DNA of 7,624 bases, from positions 1 to 7,624 of the forward strand of contig JACPRR010000006.1 of the NCBI GenBank assembly GCA_016189825.1, read 5' to 3'. How positions within the stretch are numbered: position 1 is the first letter of the stretch; every line of letters begins with the position of its first letter. Both the position numbers and the translations under genes were made by a program. Positions 1 through 6,007 of the stretch are shown here, piece by piece. Source of the DNA: Chloroflexota bacterium. GTDB lineage: Bacteria > Chloroflexota > Dehalococcoidia > JACPPY01. The notes below the pieces were generated by a model. It saw nothing but the letters and a program-made list of their open reading frames with translations, had not been told where the DNA came from and did no database searches.

Positions 1-342
1 GCTATGCGTCAGTTGCCCACTAAGAACTTTGTGCTCGCACGCCCACAAGACGGATCCGACGCGAATCTAACGGCGGTCCTTACTGGCAGAGTTGCGGATT
101 TGGAGACTGACATTCTCAAGCTTGAAAAGCAGAAACGGCAAACCGAGTCACTGGATAAAGTCAGCGACCAAGTCAGAGATTATTGCGCAAAAGTTGTCCA
201 GAAGCTTGATAGCTTTGGCTTCGAGGACAAGCGCCTAGCCTTGAAAGCCCTTCAAATCAATGTGGTAGTCGGCAAATCTGGAGTGAAGCTGTTTGGCCAG
301 ATTCCAAGTTTCTGTGCTACCATTGCACGAACATGGGCATAA
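1..342 (+). CDS. C-terminal fragment of a large serine recombinase (site-specific integrase/resolvase type), 5' end outside the window
   Basis: The reading frame is open from base 1, so this is the tail of a longer gene; the in-frame ATG at 4 is probably not the start. The 113 visible residues contain a charged, helical coiled-coil-like stretch (about residues 25-65 of the fragment, with LETDILKLEKQKRQ). It is followed by a segment of the type FGFEDKRLALKAL...V.V..SGVKLFGQIP. Large serine recombinases with a Recombinase/zinc-ribbon/coiled-coil C-terminus characteristically end with such an 'EEKRLALEAL..V.V.G..V.I.G.IP' block. The catalytic serine domain and zinc ribbon would lie to the left of the window. 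G+C is about 50% by hand count, clearly below the flanking genes, and codon choice is more A/T-rich, as expected for an acquired element. The stop codon lies 26 bases inside the convergent dnaN gene, and I see no terminator between the two. Whether the recombinase is intact cannot be judged from here. Confidence 0.8.
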   Translation, partial: AMRQLPTKNFVLARPQDGSDANLTAVLTGRVADLETDILKLEKQKRQTESLDKVSDQVRDYCAKVVQKLDSFGFEDKRLALKALQINVVVGKSGVKLFGQIPSFCATIARTWA

Positions 343-1450
343 CGACGTAGACAAAAGAGTCGTCGCCGATGGGGCGGAGGACGCCGGGGCTGGAGGGAGT
401 AGTGGTCTCGAGGGTGACCTCAGCCTGCTTCACCACGCCGAGGACATCGGTAAGGTACTTGCTGTTAAACGCGATCTTGGAGGGCTGGCCCTCAACCTTG
501 GCGTCGAGCTCGCCGACGTTGTCGCCCACCTCGTCGGCACGCGCGGAGACGACCATCTTGCCCGCGGCCACGCCCTCTCCGGGGTTGATCACCAGGCGCA
601 CAATGCCGCTGCCGTCGCGAGCGAAGATGGAGGCCATGCGGGTCGCCCGCATGAACTCAGCAACGGGCACGACTGCCTTGTTGGTGTGGCTCTGCGGTAT
701 GAGCTGGCGGTAGTTGGGGAAGGTGCCCTGGACCAGTTGCGACACCATCTCGACGCTCTTCAGCTTGAACAGGACCTGGCCCTTCTGCGGGCTGAGCGTG
801 ATCTGAATCGGATCCTGTTGGTCGGCAGCCAGCCGGCCCAGCTCGTTCAATGTCTTCGCCGGTATGATGGCGGACACTTTCTCCGCGACCGGCTGCGCCA
901 GCGAGAGGGTCCTCATGGCAAGCCGGAAGCCATCGGCGGAAGCCATGGTCAAGGTGTCGCCCTCGAACTCGCACTGTACGCCGGTAAGCACAGGGCGCAC
1001 ATCCTCTGTCGCCGCGGCCAGCGTCACCTGCGTCACAGCCTGGCGGAACTCGTCGGCAGCTACTGCCGTGGTGACGCCCTCGCCCAGCCTGGGGATGGGC
1101 GGGAAGTCGTCCGCGTCCGAGCCCGTTATCCGCGCCTGGAAACGGGCGCAGCGCAGTTCCATCACCTTGCTTCCCGCCGGCAGGGTCATTTCCACCTTGT
1201 CCGCGGGGAGCGAGCCGACGAAATCGGCAAGCAGCTTGGCCGGTATGGTGATCGCGCCCTCCTCTTCCACCTGTGCACCCACCCAGGTGACTATGGCGAT
1301 CTCAAGGTTGGTGGCGGCCAGCTTTAAGCGCCCTTCATCGGTGGACAGCAACACGTTCTGCGTTATGGGCAGCGTGGTGCGTGTGGCGACGGCGCGTCCC
1401 ACGATAGACAGGCCGCGGGAAAGGTTCTCCTGAAGGCAGGAAAGCTTCAT
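317..1450 (-). CDS. dnaN: DNA polymerase III subunit beta (sliding clamp)
   Basis: The product is 377 residues, normal for the family (about 365-380). Beta clamps form a ring-shaped homodimer around DNA, tether the replicative polymerase and recruit repair factors. The three clamp domains are recognisable, at about residues 1-122, 128-250 and 252-377. Landmarks include RPVLTGV (152-158), ASADGFRLA (170-178), GTFPNYRQLIP (242-252), FNSKYLTDVL (328-337) and the C-terminal VVMPM (369-373) that lines the partner-binding pocket. The ATG start is preceded by a GGGGGTGAG ribosome-binding sequence, and the N-terminus MKLSCLQENL is typical. The protein ends MPMFVQW, whereas the E. coli clamp ends MPMRL; the last codons coincide with the recombinase overlap at 317-342. 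Neither dnaA nor recF, the usual neighbours, is present; the gene stands alone downstream of a radical SAM gene, with its own promoter. Confidence 0.97.
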   Translation of the reverse strand: MKLSCLQENLSRGLSIVGRAVATRTTLPITQNVLLSTDEGRLKLAATNLEIAIVTWVGAQVEEEGAITIPAKLLADFVGSLPADKVEMTLPAGSKVMELRCARFQARITGSDADDFPPIPRLGEGVTTAVAADEFRQAVTQVTLAAATEDVRPVLTGVQCEFEGDTLTMASADGFRLAMRTLSLAQPVAEKVSAIIPAKTLNELGRLAADQQDPIQITLSPQKGQVLFKLKSVEMVSQLVQGTFPNYRQLIPQSHTNKAVVPVAEFMRATRMASIFARDGSGIVRLVINPGEGVAAGKMVVSARADEVGDNVGELDAKVEGQPSKIAFNSKYLTDVLGVVKQAEVTLETTTPSSPGVLRPIGDDSFVYVVMPMFVQW

Positions 1451-1463
1451 AACTCACCCCCAT

Positions 1464-1497
1464 GCCCCGGCTAGCCTCCGAAGGAAGGAGGAGGGGC
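1464..1497 (-). promoter_or_regulatory. Hairpin in the dnaN 5' leader
   Basis: Read on the minus strand, GCCCC (1493-1497) can pair with GGGGC (1464-1468), and inside this CCTCC (1487-1491) can pair with GGAGG (1475-1479), with a bulge between the two stems. A tighter inner variant is CTTCC-TTC-GGAGG, with one wobble pair. The hairpin ends about 13 bases before the dnaN ATG and directly abuts the dnaN Shine-Dalgarno region. Its 5' arm is pyrimidine-rich and contains CCTCCTT, the same sequence as the anti-Shine-Dalgarno end of 16S rRNA, so it could also pair with the dnaN ribosome-binding site. There is no T-run, so it is not an intrinsic terminator. Any regulatory role is inference. Confidence 0.4.
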
Positions 1498-1519
1498 TTT
1501 GTGCTACCGAGTGGCTCCA

Positions 1520-1548
1520 AGTATATAACACGGGGTAGGGGATAGCAA
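1520..1548 (-). promoter_or_regulatory. Sigma-70-type promoter for dnaN
   Basis: On the minus strand a -35 box TTGCTA (1543-1548) and a -10 box TATACT (1520-1525) are separated by exactly 17 bases. These match 4/6 and 5/6 of the TTGACA/TATAAT consensus. Transcription would begin near 1513, giving a leader of about 60 bases that contains the 1464-1497 hairpin. The promoter gives dnaN transcription independent of the radical SAM gene upstream. Confidence 0.6.
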
Positions 1549-1564
1549 TCGCTAGGGATATGGG

Positions 1565-1610
1565 CCTGACTGCGCCGGGGCACAAGGGGTAGTATTCGAC
1601 GACAGTCAGG
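1565..1610. repeat. 8-bp perfect inverted repeat at the 3' end of the radical SAM gene
   Basis: CCTGACTG (1565-1572) and CAGTCAGG (1603-1610) are perfect inverted copies separated by 30 bases. The right arm spans the TGA stop codon of the radical SAM gene (1606-1608). In RNA from the minus strand this would form an 8-bp stem with a large loop just after the coding region. No U-tract follows, so it is not a standard intrinsic terminator. It could stabilise the 3' end, help factor-dependent termination, or be chance. Confidence 0.4.
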
Positions 1611-3036
1611 AACTGCGTGCCTGCCTCAGTATGTCCCAATATGCGCCGCGGGCGCCCCTGGCGATCGCCCTGGTGAGCACCTCGTCGCCGGCGTAGTTGT
1701 AGCTGCCCTTTGCGGAGGGCGCGGCGAGCACCATGAACCGGGGATCGTCGCCGGCGATGCTGGCGACCAGCGACAAGGGGTCATCTCCCAACTCCGGCGC
1801 CGCGTAGAACAGGGGCGTGGTCAGCGAGGAAGGTTCCCCGCGCAGTCCCGGCGTGAGCATCCCCCTGGCCGCCATCTCCCACAGCGGAGTGCCCCGGTAA
1901 ACCCTGACGCCAACCGCCGCCCCCGCCAGCGGTACATCCAACCTGCGCAGTTCCTCGATCGTTGTGCGCACGGTGGCCTCGGTTTCGCCGGGACCGCCGA
2001 AGAGGAGATCGAACATGTAGTTGAATCCGGTCTGCTTCATGATCCCTGCCACCGCCTCGACGTCCGCGCTGCGGAAACCCTTGCCCAGCCTTTTGAGCTG
2101 GGCATCATCGAGTGAGTCGACGCCGAAGTTGATTCCGGCGCAGCCTGCCCGTTTCATGAGGAGCGCAAGTTCCCGGTCGAAGGGCGCCGGCGAGCAGTAG
2201 GCGAACCACCGCACCCGCTCGCCGAGGCCGCGGCTGATGAGCGCCTGGCATACCTCCCTGGCGTGGTCGGAGGCGGTCAGGGGCGCAATGTTGAACTCCG
2301 CGTCGCACAGGTGGAACCAGGTTACTCCCTGGGAGAGCAGGTCCTCGAACTCATCGGCGACAATCGAAGGCGGCCTGGCGCGGATGGTCTTCCCCTTTGC
2401 CACCGGGTCGGCGCAGAACACGCATGAGCCGGAGCAGCCTCTCTTGGTCTCGATGCCGACCATAGCCCCCTCGCGCTGGTAGCGGGGGTTGTCGAAGAGG
2501 CGGCGCCTGGGCAGCGGCATCCGGGTCAGGTCCAGGGAGCGCCGGGGCGTCAGTCTTATCCGCGGGCCGTCGCGGTAGGCCAGGTTGGGAAGGCTGGCGA
2601 CGCGCGCTGCGCCGCCGCCCCCGGCAAGCGCACGGGCGAGCATCACCAGCGCCTGCTCTCCCTCTCCGTGGACGCCAAGGTCGCCGCCCGTTGCCGCAAG
2701 CACATCCTGCGGCGCAGTGGAAAAGCCAACCCCGCCAAGCACCACCGGCGCGTCGGTCGTCCGCTTCGCCTCCGCCACTACTTCAGCGATCCATGGTAGA
2801 AAGGACCTCCCGGTGGCGAAACAGCAGTCATCGGTATTGCGCACCGTGATGCCGACAGCGAGCGGCCCGCCAGCGGTCGCCCTGGCAAGCGCCGCCTTCC
2901 AGTCCGGCTCGAAGGCAAGGTCGACGACCTCGAGGGGTATGCCGGCGGCGAGCAGGGCGTGGCCGGCGTACTCGAGCCCGACCGGGGCGACCGGCGGCCT
3001 CACAGTATTCGCATTTACCAGGAGGAAGGGCTTCAT
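1606..3036 (-). CDS. Radical SAM protein with N-terminal B12-binding-like domain, function unknown
   Basis: The product is 476 residues from the chosen ATG at 3036, where the family-like N-terminus MKPFLLVNANTVRPP begins; GGAG lies 10 bases upstream. The frame stays open to 3219, but the extra 61 residues are low-complexity, run back through the opposite promoter region and look non-coding. Residues 1-140 have the Rossmann-like pattern of B12-binding radical SAM proteins (GLEYAGHALL, VGITVRNTDD, VLGGVGFS, VHGEGEQAL), but the DxHxxG cobalamin-ligand motif is not visible. The radical SAM core follows, with the cluster-binding CSGSCVFC (Cys201, 205, 208), a DAEFN strand end, FGVDSLDDAQLKRLGKG (304-320) and GGPGE (347-351). 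The enzyme would use a 4Fe-4S cluster to cleave S-adenosylmethionine reductively. The last 80 residues (YAAPELGDDP..., SYNYAGDEVL) look like a family-specific tail. The substrate is unknown, and neither neighbour points to a pathway. Confidence 0.88.
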   Translation of the reverse strand: MKPFLLVNANTVRPPVAPVGLEYAGHALLAAGIPLEVVDLAFEPDWKAALARATAGGPLAVGITVRNTDDCCFATGRSFLPWIAEVVAEAKRTTDAPVVLGGVGFSTAPQDVLAATGGDLGVHGEGEQALVMLARALAGGGGAARVASLPNLAYRDGPRIRLTPRRSLDLTRMPLPRRRLFDNPRYQREGAMVGIETKRGCSGSCVFCADPVAKGKTIRARPPSIVADEFEDLLSQGVTWFHLCDAEFNIAPLTASDHAREVCQALISRGLGERVRWFAYCSPAPFDRELALLMKRAGCAGINFGVDSLDDAQLKRLGKGFRSADVEAVAGIMKQTGFNYMFDLLFGGPGETEATVRTTIEELRRLDVPLAGAAVGVRVYRGTPLWEMAARGMLTPGLRGEPSSLTTPLFYAAPELGDDPLSLVASIAGDDPRFMVLAAPSAKGSYNYAGDEVLTRAIARGARGAYWDILRQARSS

Positions 3037-3069
3037 ATCCGGCGGACTCCGCTGGATTCTATCATACGC

Positions 3070-3098
3070 TTGCGGGCCGCTGCCTGGCTTGCTAGAAT
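3070..3098 (+). promoter_or_regulatory. Sigma-70-type promoter for the metallo-hydrolase gene
   Basis: TTGCGG (3070-3075) and TAGAAT (3093-3098) are separated by 17 bases on the plus strand. The -10 box matches 5/6 of TATAAT; the -35 box keeps the key TTG. The start would be near 3105, leaving a leader of about 55 bases before the ATG at 3161. The 124-bp gap also has to serve the divergent radical SAM gene, whose own -10-like TATGAT on the minus strand has no convincing -35 partner. Confidence 0.5.
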
Positions 3099-3160
3099 GC
3101 GCGGGACATGCAGATTGCGCTGGCCTTGTGGCCGGGGCATCAGTAGAGGGGGTCTGACAA

Positions 3161-3796
3161 ATGAGCGTCAGCGAGCAGAATATCGAAATCAAGAAGATGG
3201 CCCTCGGCCAGTGGAACACGAATTGCTATGTCGTGGCCAGCACCGGGACGGCCCGGGCGATCATCATCGACGCCCCGGGCACGGCTGCGGAGATATTGCC
3301 CGCTGTCGAAGGTCTCAAGGTCGACCTCATCGTGCTGACGCATAGCCACAAGGACCACATCTGGGCCCTTGAGGATTTGAGGCAAGCCCTGAAGGTGCCG
3401 GTAGCGATGTACGAAGAGGAAGTCGACCGTGTCCGGCTAAGGCCGGAGCGGTTGCTTCGCGACGGCGACGTTATCTCCCTGCCCGGCGCGCGACTGAAGG
3501 TGATGCACACGCCGGGGCACACGCCGGGGAGCATCTCCCTGTACGATGGCGTTCGCCTCTTTTCCGGTGACACCCTGTTCCCCGGTGGGCCGGGGAAGAC
3601 GAAGACGCCGGAGGCGCTCCGCGCGGAGTTGGACTCGATCAAGGCGAAGCTCATCGGGTTGCCCGATGCCACCGCTGTTTATCCCGGCCACGGCGAGAAC
3701 ACCGTCCTCGGCAAGGAAAAGCCAGCCATCGCCGCATTCCTGGCGCGTCCCCACCCGGAAGGGCTCTGCGGCGACGTGCTCTGGGCGAGCTCGTAG
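3161..3796 (+). CDS. MBL-fold metallo-hydrolase, glyoxalase II-like
   Basis: The 211-residue protein is a compact metallo-beta-lactamase-fold hydrolase. The full set of dinuclear metal ligands can be read: the HxHxDH motif H61-S-H63-K-D65-H66, then H120 in HTPGHTPGS, D137 in FSGDTLF and H177 in YPGHGEN. This spacing and the FSGDTLFPGG and YPGHG blocks are typical of the small YcbL-type/hydroxyacylglutathione-hydrolase-like group, which hydrolyses thioesters or related bonds and lacks the C-terminal glutathione-binding helices of full glyoxalase II. There is no signal peptide, so it should be cytoplasmic. A GAGGGGG ribosome-binding sequence precedes the ATG. A VOC (glyoxalase I fold) gene follows after 136 bp on the same strand, which hints at a shared detoxification theme but is weak evidence. 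The exact substrate cannot be assigned. Confidence 0.9.
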   Translation: MSVSEQNIEIKKMALGQWNTNCYVVASTGTARAIIIDAPGTAAEILPAVEGLKVDLIVLTHSHKDHIWALEDLRQALKVPVAMYEEEVDRVRLRPERLLRDGDVISLPGARLKVMHTPGHTPGSISLYDGVRLFSGDTLFPGGPGKTKTPEALRAELDSIKAKLIGLPDATAVYPGHGENTVLGKEKPAIAAFLARPHPEGLCGDVLWASS

Positions 3797-3840
3797 GCCC
3801 TTCCTGGAAGCCGCCTCCTCCGGATGGCTCGCAGCAGCCG

Positions 3841-3867
3841 TTGCCACGCGTGCGTGGGTGGTATGAT
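3841..3867 (+). promoter_or_regulatory. Extended -10 promoter candidate for the VOC gene
   Basis: TGGTATGAT (3859-3867) is an extended -10 element, TGn followed by TATGAT (5/6 of consensus). A TTGCCA -35-like box (3841-3846) lies 15 bases upstream, shorter than ideal, but extended -10 promoters tolerate a weak -35. The start would be near 3874, giving a leader of about 60 bases. A perfect 8-bp palindrome, CACGCGTG (3845-3852), sits in the spacer and could be an operator or chance. Confidence 0.4.
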
Positions 3868-3920
3868 GGGAATGAGGCGTGGCCGCTGGGGAACGGGCCG
3901 GTCTGCACGCACGTGCCACT

Positions 3921-3927
3921 AGGAGGG
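3921..3927 (+). promoter_or_regulatory. Shine-Dalgarno that fixes a GTG start for the VOC gene
   Basis: AGGAGGG lies 5 bases before the GTG at 3933. The only in-frame ATG upstream (3879) lacks such a site, and the 18 extra residues it would add do not resemble the family. The GTG is therefore the likely start. Confidence 0.75.
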
Positions 3928-3932
3928 ACAAC

Positions 3933-4712
3933 GTGCCGGAAGTCAAGAAGTATGCACCGGGCTCGCCGTCGTGGGTCGAGCTTGCCACGACCGACGAGAA
4001 GGGCGCTCTCGCCTTCTACAGGGCCTTGTTCTCCTGGAAGGACAGCCCGCAGCCAATGGGAGAGGGCAGGTTCTATCACATCCAGCAGATACGGGGACTT
4101 GATGCTGCGGCCTTGTACGAGCAGAGCCCCGAAGAAAAGAAGAGTATGCCGGCGCACTGGACGGTCTACTTCACCGTGGCCCATGTCGACCAGACCGCCG
4201 CCAGGGTGAAAGGACTCGGCGGCAACCTCGTGATGCCTCCCTTCGATGTCATGGAGGCCGGGCGGATGGCGATGGCCCAGGACCCGCTGGGGGCGTTCTT
4301 CGCCTTGTGGCAGCCGAAGAATCACATTGGCTGCCGGATTCGGGACGAAGTGGGTGCGCTTAACTGGGTGGAGCTTGTCACCACCGACTCGAAGAAGGCC
4401 GCCCGCTTCTACTCGGCCCTTCTCGGCCTGGAGACATCAAAGATGCCTGGCCCCATGGACTACACGCTGCTCAGGGTTGCGGGCAAGGACGTTGCCGGCA
4501 TCTTCGATATGACCAAGGACATGCCCCCGATGCCGCCAGCGTGGATGGCCTATTTCGAGGTGGGCGTGGTAGGCCGAGCGGCGAAAAAGGCGCAATCGCT
4601 TGGCGGCAAAGTGCTCCTGCAACCTAAGACCATACCAGAGGTGGGCCGCTTCGCCGCTGTCCAGGACCCACAGGGCGCGGTGTTCAGCATATTCAAGCCC
4701 AGCGCCATGTAG
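3933..4712 (+). CDS. Two-domain VOC-family protein (glyoxalase/bleomycin-resistance fold)
   Basis: The 259-residue product is a tandem duplication of the VOC fold. Repeat 1 opens with SWVELATTDEKGALAFYRALF (split here as SWVELATTD at 13-21, then AFYRALF) and closes with QDPLGAFFALW (116-126). Repeat 2 opens with NWVELVTTD (144-152), continues with RFYSALLGL, and closes with QDPQGAVFSIF (244-254). Tandem proteins of this length are common and resemble the mycobacterial CFP30B group; most have no proven substrate. At the first-strand position where metal-dependent glyoxalase I has His or Gln, both repeats have Glu (E16 and E147), so classic glyoxalase I metal chemistry should not be assumed. 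The start is the GTG supported by AGGAGGG. The gene follows the metallo-hydrolase on the same strand but has its own promoter-like sequence, and it converges on tatC across 66 bp. Confidence 0.88.
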   Translation: MPEVKKYAPGSPSWVELATTDEKGALAFYRALFSWKDSPQPMGEGRFYHIQQIRGLDAAALYEQSPEEKKSMPAHWTVYFTVAHVDQTAARVKGLGGNLVMPPFDVMEAGRMAMAQDPLGAFFALWQPKNHIGCRIRDEVGALNWVELVTTDSKKAARFYSALLGLETSKMPGPMDYTLLRVAGKDVAGIFDMTKDMPPMPPAWMAYFEVGVVGRAAKKAQSLGGKVLLQPKTIPEVGRFAAVQDPQGAVFSIFKPSAM

Positions 4713-4778
4713 CCCCAGACCACCCACTGGATAAGAGCGACTCCGATTCGATATTGCGCGAAGTGATGCGACTTGGTA

Positions 4779-5564
4779 CTACGGGGCTGCCTGACGTTTC
4801 TTGCGGCCCGCCTGGGCGAAATGGGCCAGCAGGATGCTGATGCCGTAGAGGACGATGAGCGGTACGGCGACGATGAGCTGGTCCACGGGGTCCGGCGTCG
4901 GAGTGATCACGGCCGCGGCAACGAAGGCCCCGAGCACCGCCCAGCGCCACATCCTCCAAAGCATGCGCGCGCTTACGATGCCGATCCTGGCCAGTATGAA
5001 AACTGCGATGGGCAATTCGAAGACAATCCCGATCCAGAAGACCAGCCTGGTGACCAGCGAAATGTACTTGTCGATGGTCAGCAAGGGTGTGGCGATCTCG
5101 CCGCCGAAGGTGAGCAAGAACTTGAAGGCAGGGGGGATGAGGACAAAGTAGGCGAAGGCGGCGCCCAGAGTAAAGGCGAAGAGCACCGCCGGCAACATCG
5201 AATAGAGGAAGACCTTCTCCCTGGGATAAAGCGCGGGCGCGACAAATCTGACGACTTGCAGCAGGACAAAGGGTGTCGCGGCGGCGATACCGACGGTCAG
5301 GGCGACGTTGAACCAGACGACGAGAGGCGTGGTGAGCTCCAGATAGACGAGCTTGACGCCGCCCAGAGGCCTTTCCAGGAAGGCCATGATCCGGTTGGTG
5401 AAGACGAAGGTAGCGCCGGTGGTCACCGCGACCGCTATCGCCGAGTAGACGAGGCGCTTGCGCAGCTCGAGTAGATGCTCTCGCAGCGACAGCTTTCGCC
5501 CCACGGCCTCCTCGGCCGCGGCGCTAGGGCTGTTTGAGTCCAGTGCCTGCTCTATCGCCAACAC
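4779..5564 (-). CDS. tatC: Twin-arginine translocase core subunit TatC
   Basis: The 261-residue polytopic inner-membrane protein has about six hydrophobic segments, roughly at 38-58, 82-103, 117-140, 165-188, 207-222 and 226-245. Family signatures are HLLELRKRL (30-38), PALYPREK with Glu116 at the position of the signal-peptide-binding Glu of E. coli TatC, AYFVLIPPAF (138-147), FELP (182-185) and ITPTPDPVDQ (220-229). TatC, together with TatB, recognises the twin-arginine signal of folded proteins. The chosen start is a GTG at 5564, 41 bases inside tatB, with GGAAGG just upstream. A TTG at 5561 has slightly better spacing. An internal GTG at 5504 would lie beyond the tatB stop but has a poorly placed ribosome-binding site. 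The first 20 residues are variable and not informative. This is the last gene of the fdhD-tatABC operon. Confidence 0.95.
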   Translation of the reverse strand: MLAIEQALDSNSPSAAAEEAVGRKLSLREHLLELRKRLVYSAIAVAVTTGATFVFTNRIMAFLERPLGGVKLVYLELTTPLVVWFNVALTVGIAAATPFVLLQVVRFVAPALYPREKVFLYSMLPAVLFAFTLGAAFAYFVLIPPAFKFLLTFGGEIATPLLTIDKYISLVTRLVFWIGIVFELPIAVFILARIGIVSARMLWRMWRWAVLGAFVAAAVITPTPDPVDQLIVAVPLIVLYGISILLAHFAQAGRKKRQAAP

Positions 5565-5982
5565 TACCTTCCGAGGCCCTTGATTCTGCCACCGGCTCGG
5601 CGTTCTCCGGCGCCAGCGGGCTGCCCGGTCCAGCGCGGTCCGGCGCAGCGAGAGACGCCGCGGCGGCCGTCGGCCTGTCCTCCAGGCTCAACTCCTCGTT
5701 GATCTGGCGGTTGACCTCTCTGCCCGCCTGGTTGAGGCGCTGCGACAGGCCGCTGAGGGTCTCTCCGCCCTTGCCGGCGGCGACCTTCAGCTCTTTCGCG
5801 GTCTTGTCGAACTCAACCTCTTTTTCAAGCTGGCTGGTGAATTCCTTGCCCGCCTGGCCGATGCGGCGGGTCCACTGCCCCAGTGAGCGCGCGACGCCGA
5901 CCATCCTCTCGGGGCCGACGAATATCAGAGCCACGATGAGGACGACGACCAATTCTCCAGTGCCAAGACCTAGAAAGTCCAA
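5524..5982 (-). CDS. tatB: Sec-independent translocase subunit TatB
   Basis: The 152-residue protein has one N-terminal membrane helix (about 8-22), a hinge carrying the FVGPERM sequence (21-27), and an amphipathic, then charged helical region (about 28-100). It ends in an Ala/Pro/Glu-rich tail that looks disordered. The Gly-Pro-Glu hinge and the longer body distinguish TatB from TatA, whose hinge reads FGxxKLP, as the neighbouring gene does. TatB pairs with TatC in the signal-peptide receptor complex. The start is a TTG at 5980-5982 with GGAAGG seven bases upstream; no ATG or GTG lies nearby that would keep the membrane helix. It is 25 bp downstream of tatA and overlaps tatC by 41 bp. Assignment as a second TatA-like subunit remains possible because short Tat proteins are hard to tell apart. 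Confidence 0.85.
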   Translation of the reverse strand: MDFLGLGTGELVVVLIVALIFVGPERMVGVARSLGQWTRRIGQAGKEFTSQLEKEVEFDKTAKELKVAAGKGGETLSGLSQRLNQAGREVNRQINEELSLEDRPTAAAASLAAPDRAGPGSPLAPENAEPVAESRASEGSVGDRAGTGLKQP

Positions 5983-5989
5983 GTTTGAG

Positions 5990-5995
5990 CCTTCC
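5990..5995 (-). promoter_or_regulatory. Shine-Dalgarno supporting the TTG start of tatB
   Basis: On the minus strand GGAAGG lies seven bases before the TTG codon at 5982. It supports the rare start codon, which may keep TatB levels below TatA, whose gene has ATG and a stronger site. Confidence 0.65.
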
Positions 5996-6007
5996 GTTTG
6001 TGCAGTA

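Noticed and set aside
342..365. ACGAC...GTCGT inverted repeat near the dnaN 3' end as recombinase core
   Set aside because: A five-base repeat inside conserved dnaN codons is expected by chance and cannot define an attachment core without the other boundary.
293..1327. Long plus-strand open frame of 344 codons opposite dnaN
   Set aside because: It is antisense to a clear clamp gene, is rich in His/Gly/Arg without any domain pattern, and has no credible start. It is a shadow of the G+C-rich coding strand.
1454..1639. Short minus-strand frames between the radical SAM gene and dnaN
   Set aside because: They cover the dnaN promoter and leader, show no domain and lack convincing ribosome-binding sites.
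3037..3219. N-terminal 61-codon extension of the radical SAM gene
   Set aside because: The extension runs through the divergent promoter and into the metallo-hydrolase coding region. It lacks family similarity, while the ATG at 3036 starts the recognisable domain.
3879..3932. N-terminal 18-codon extension of the VOC gene from ATG 3879
   Set aside because: There is no ribosome-binding site for it, and the downstream GTG has AGGAGGG at good spacing and begins the family-like sequence.
4710..4788. TAGCCCC/GGGGCT inverted repeat bracketing the convergent VOC-tatC gap
   Set aside because: The arms are six bases with a 66-base loop and no T-run, so it is not a credible bidirectional terminator.
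4773..5474. 233-codon plus-strand open frame opposite tatC
   Set aside because: It is Asp/Gly/Arg/Gln-rich with no hydrophobic core, exactly antisense to the six-helix TatC protein.
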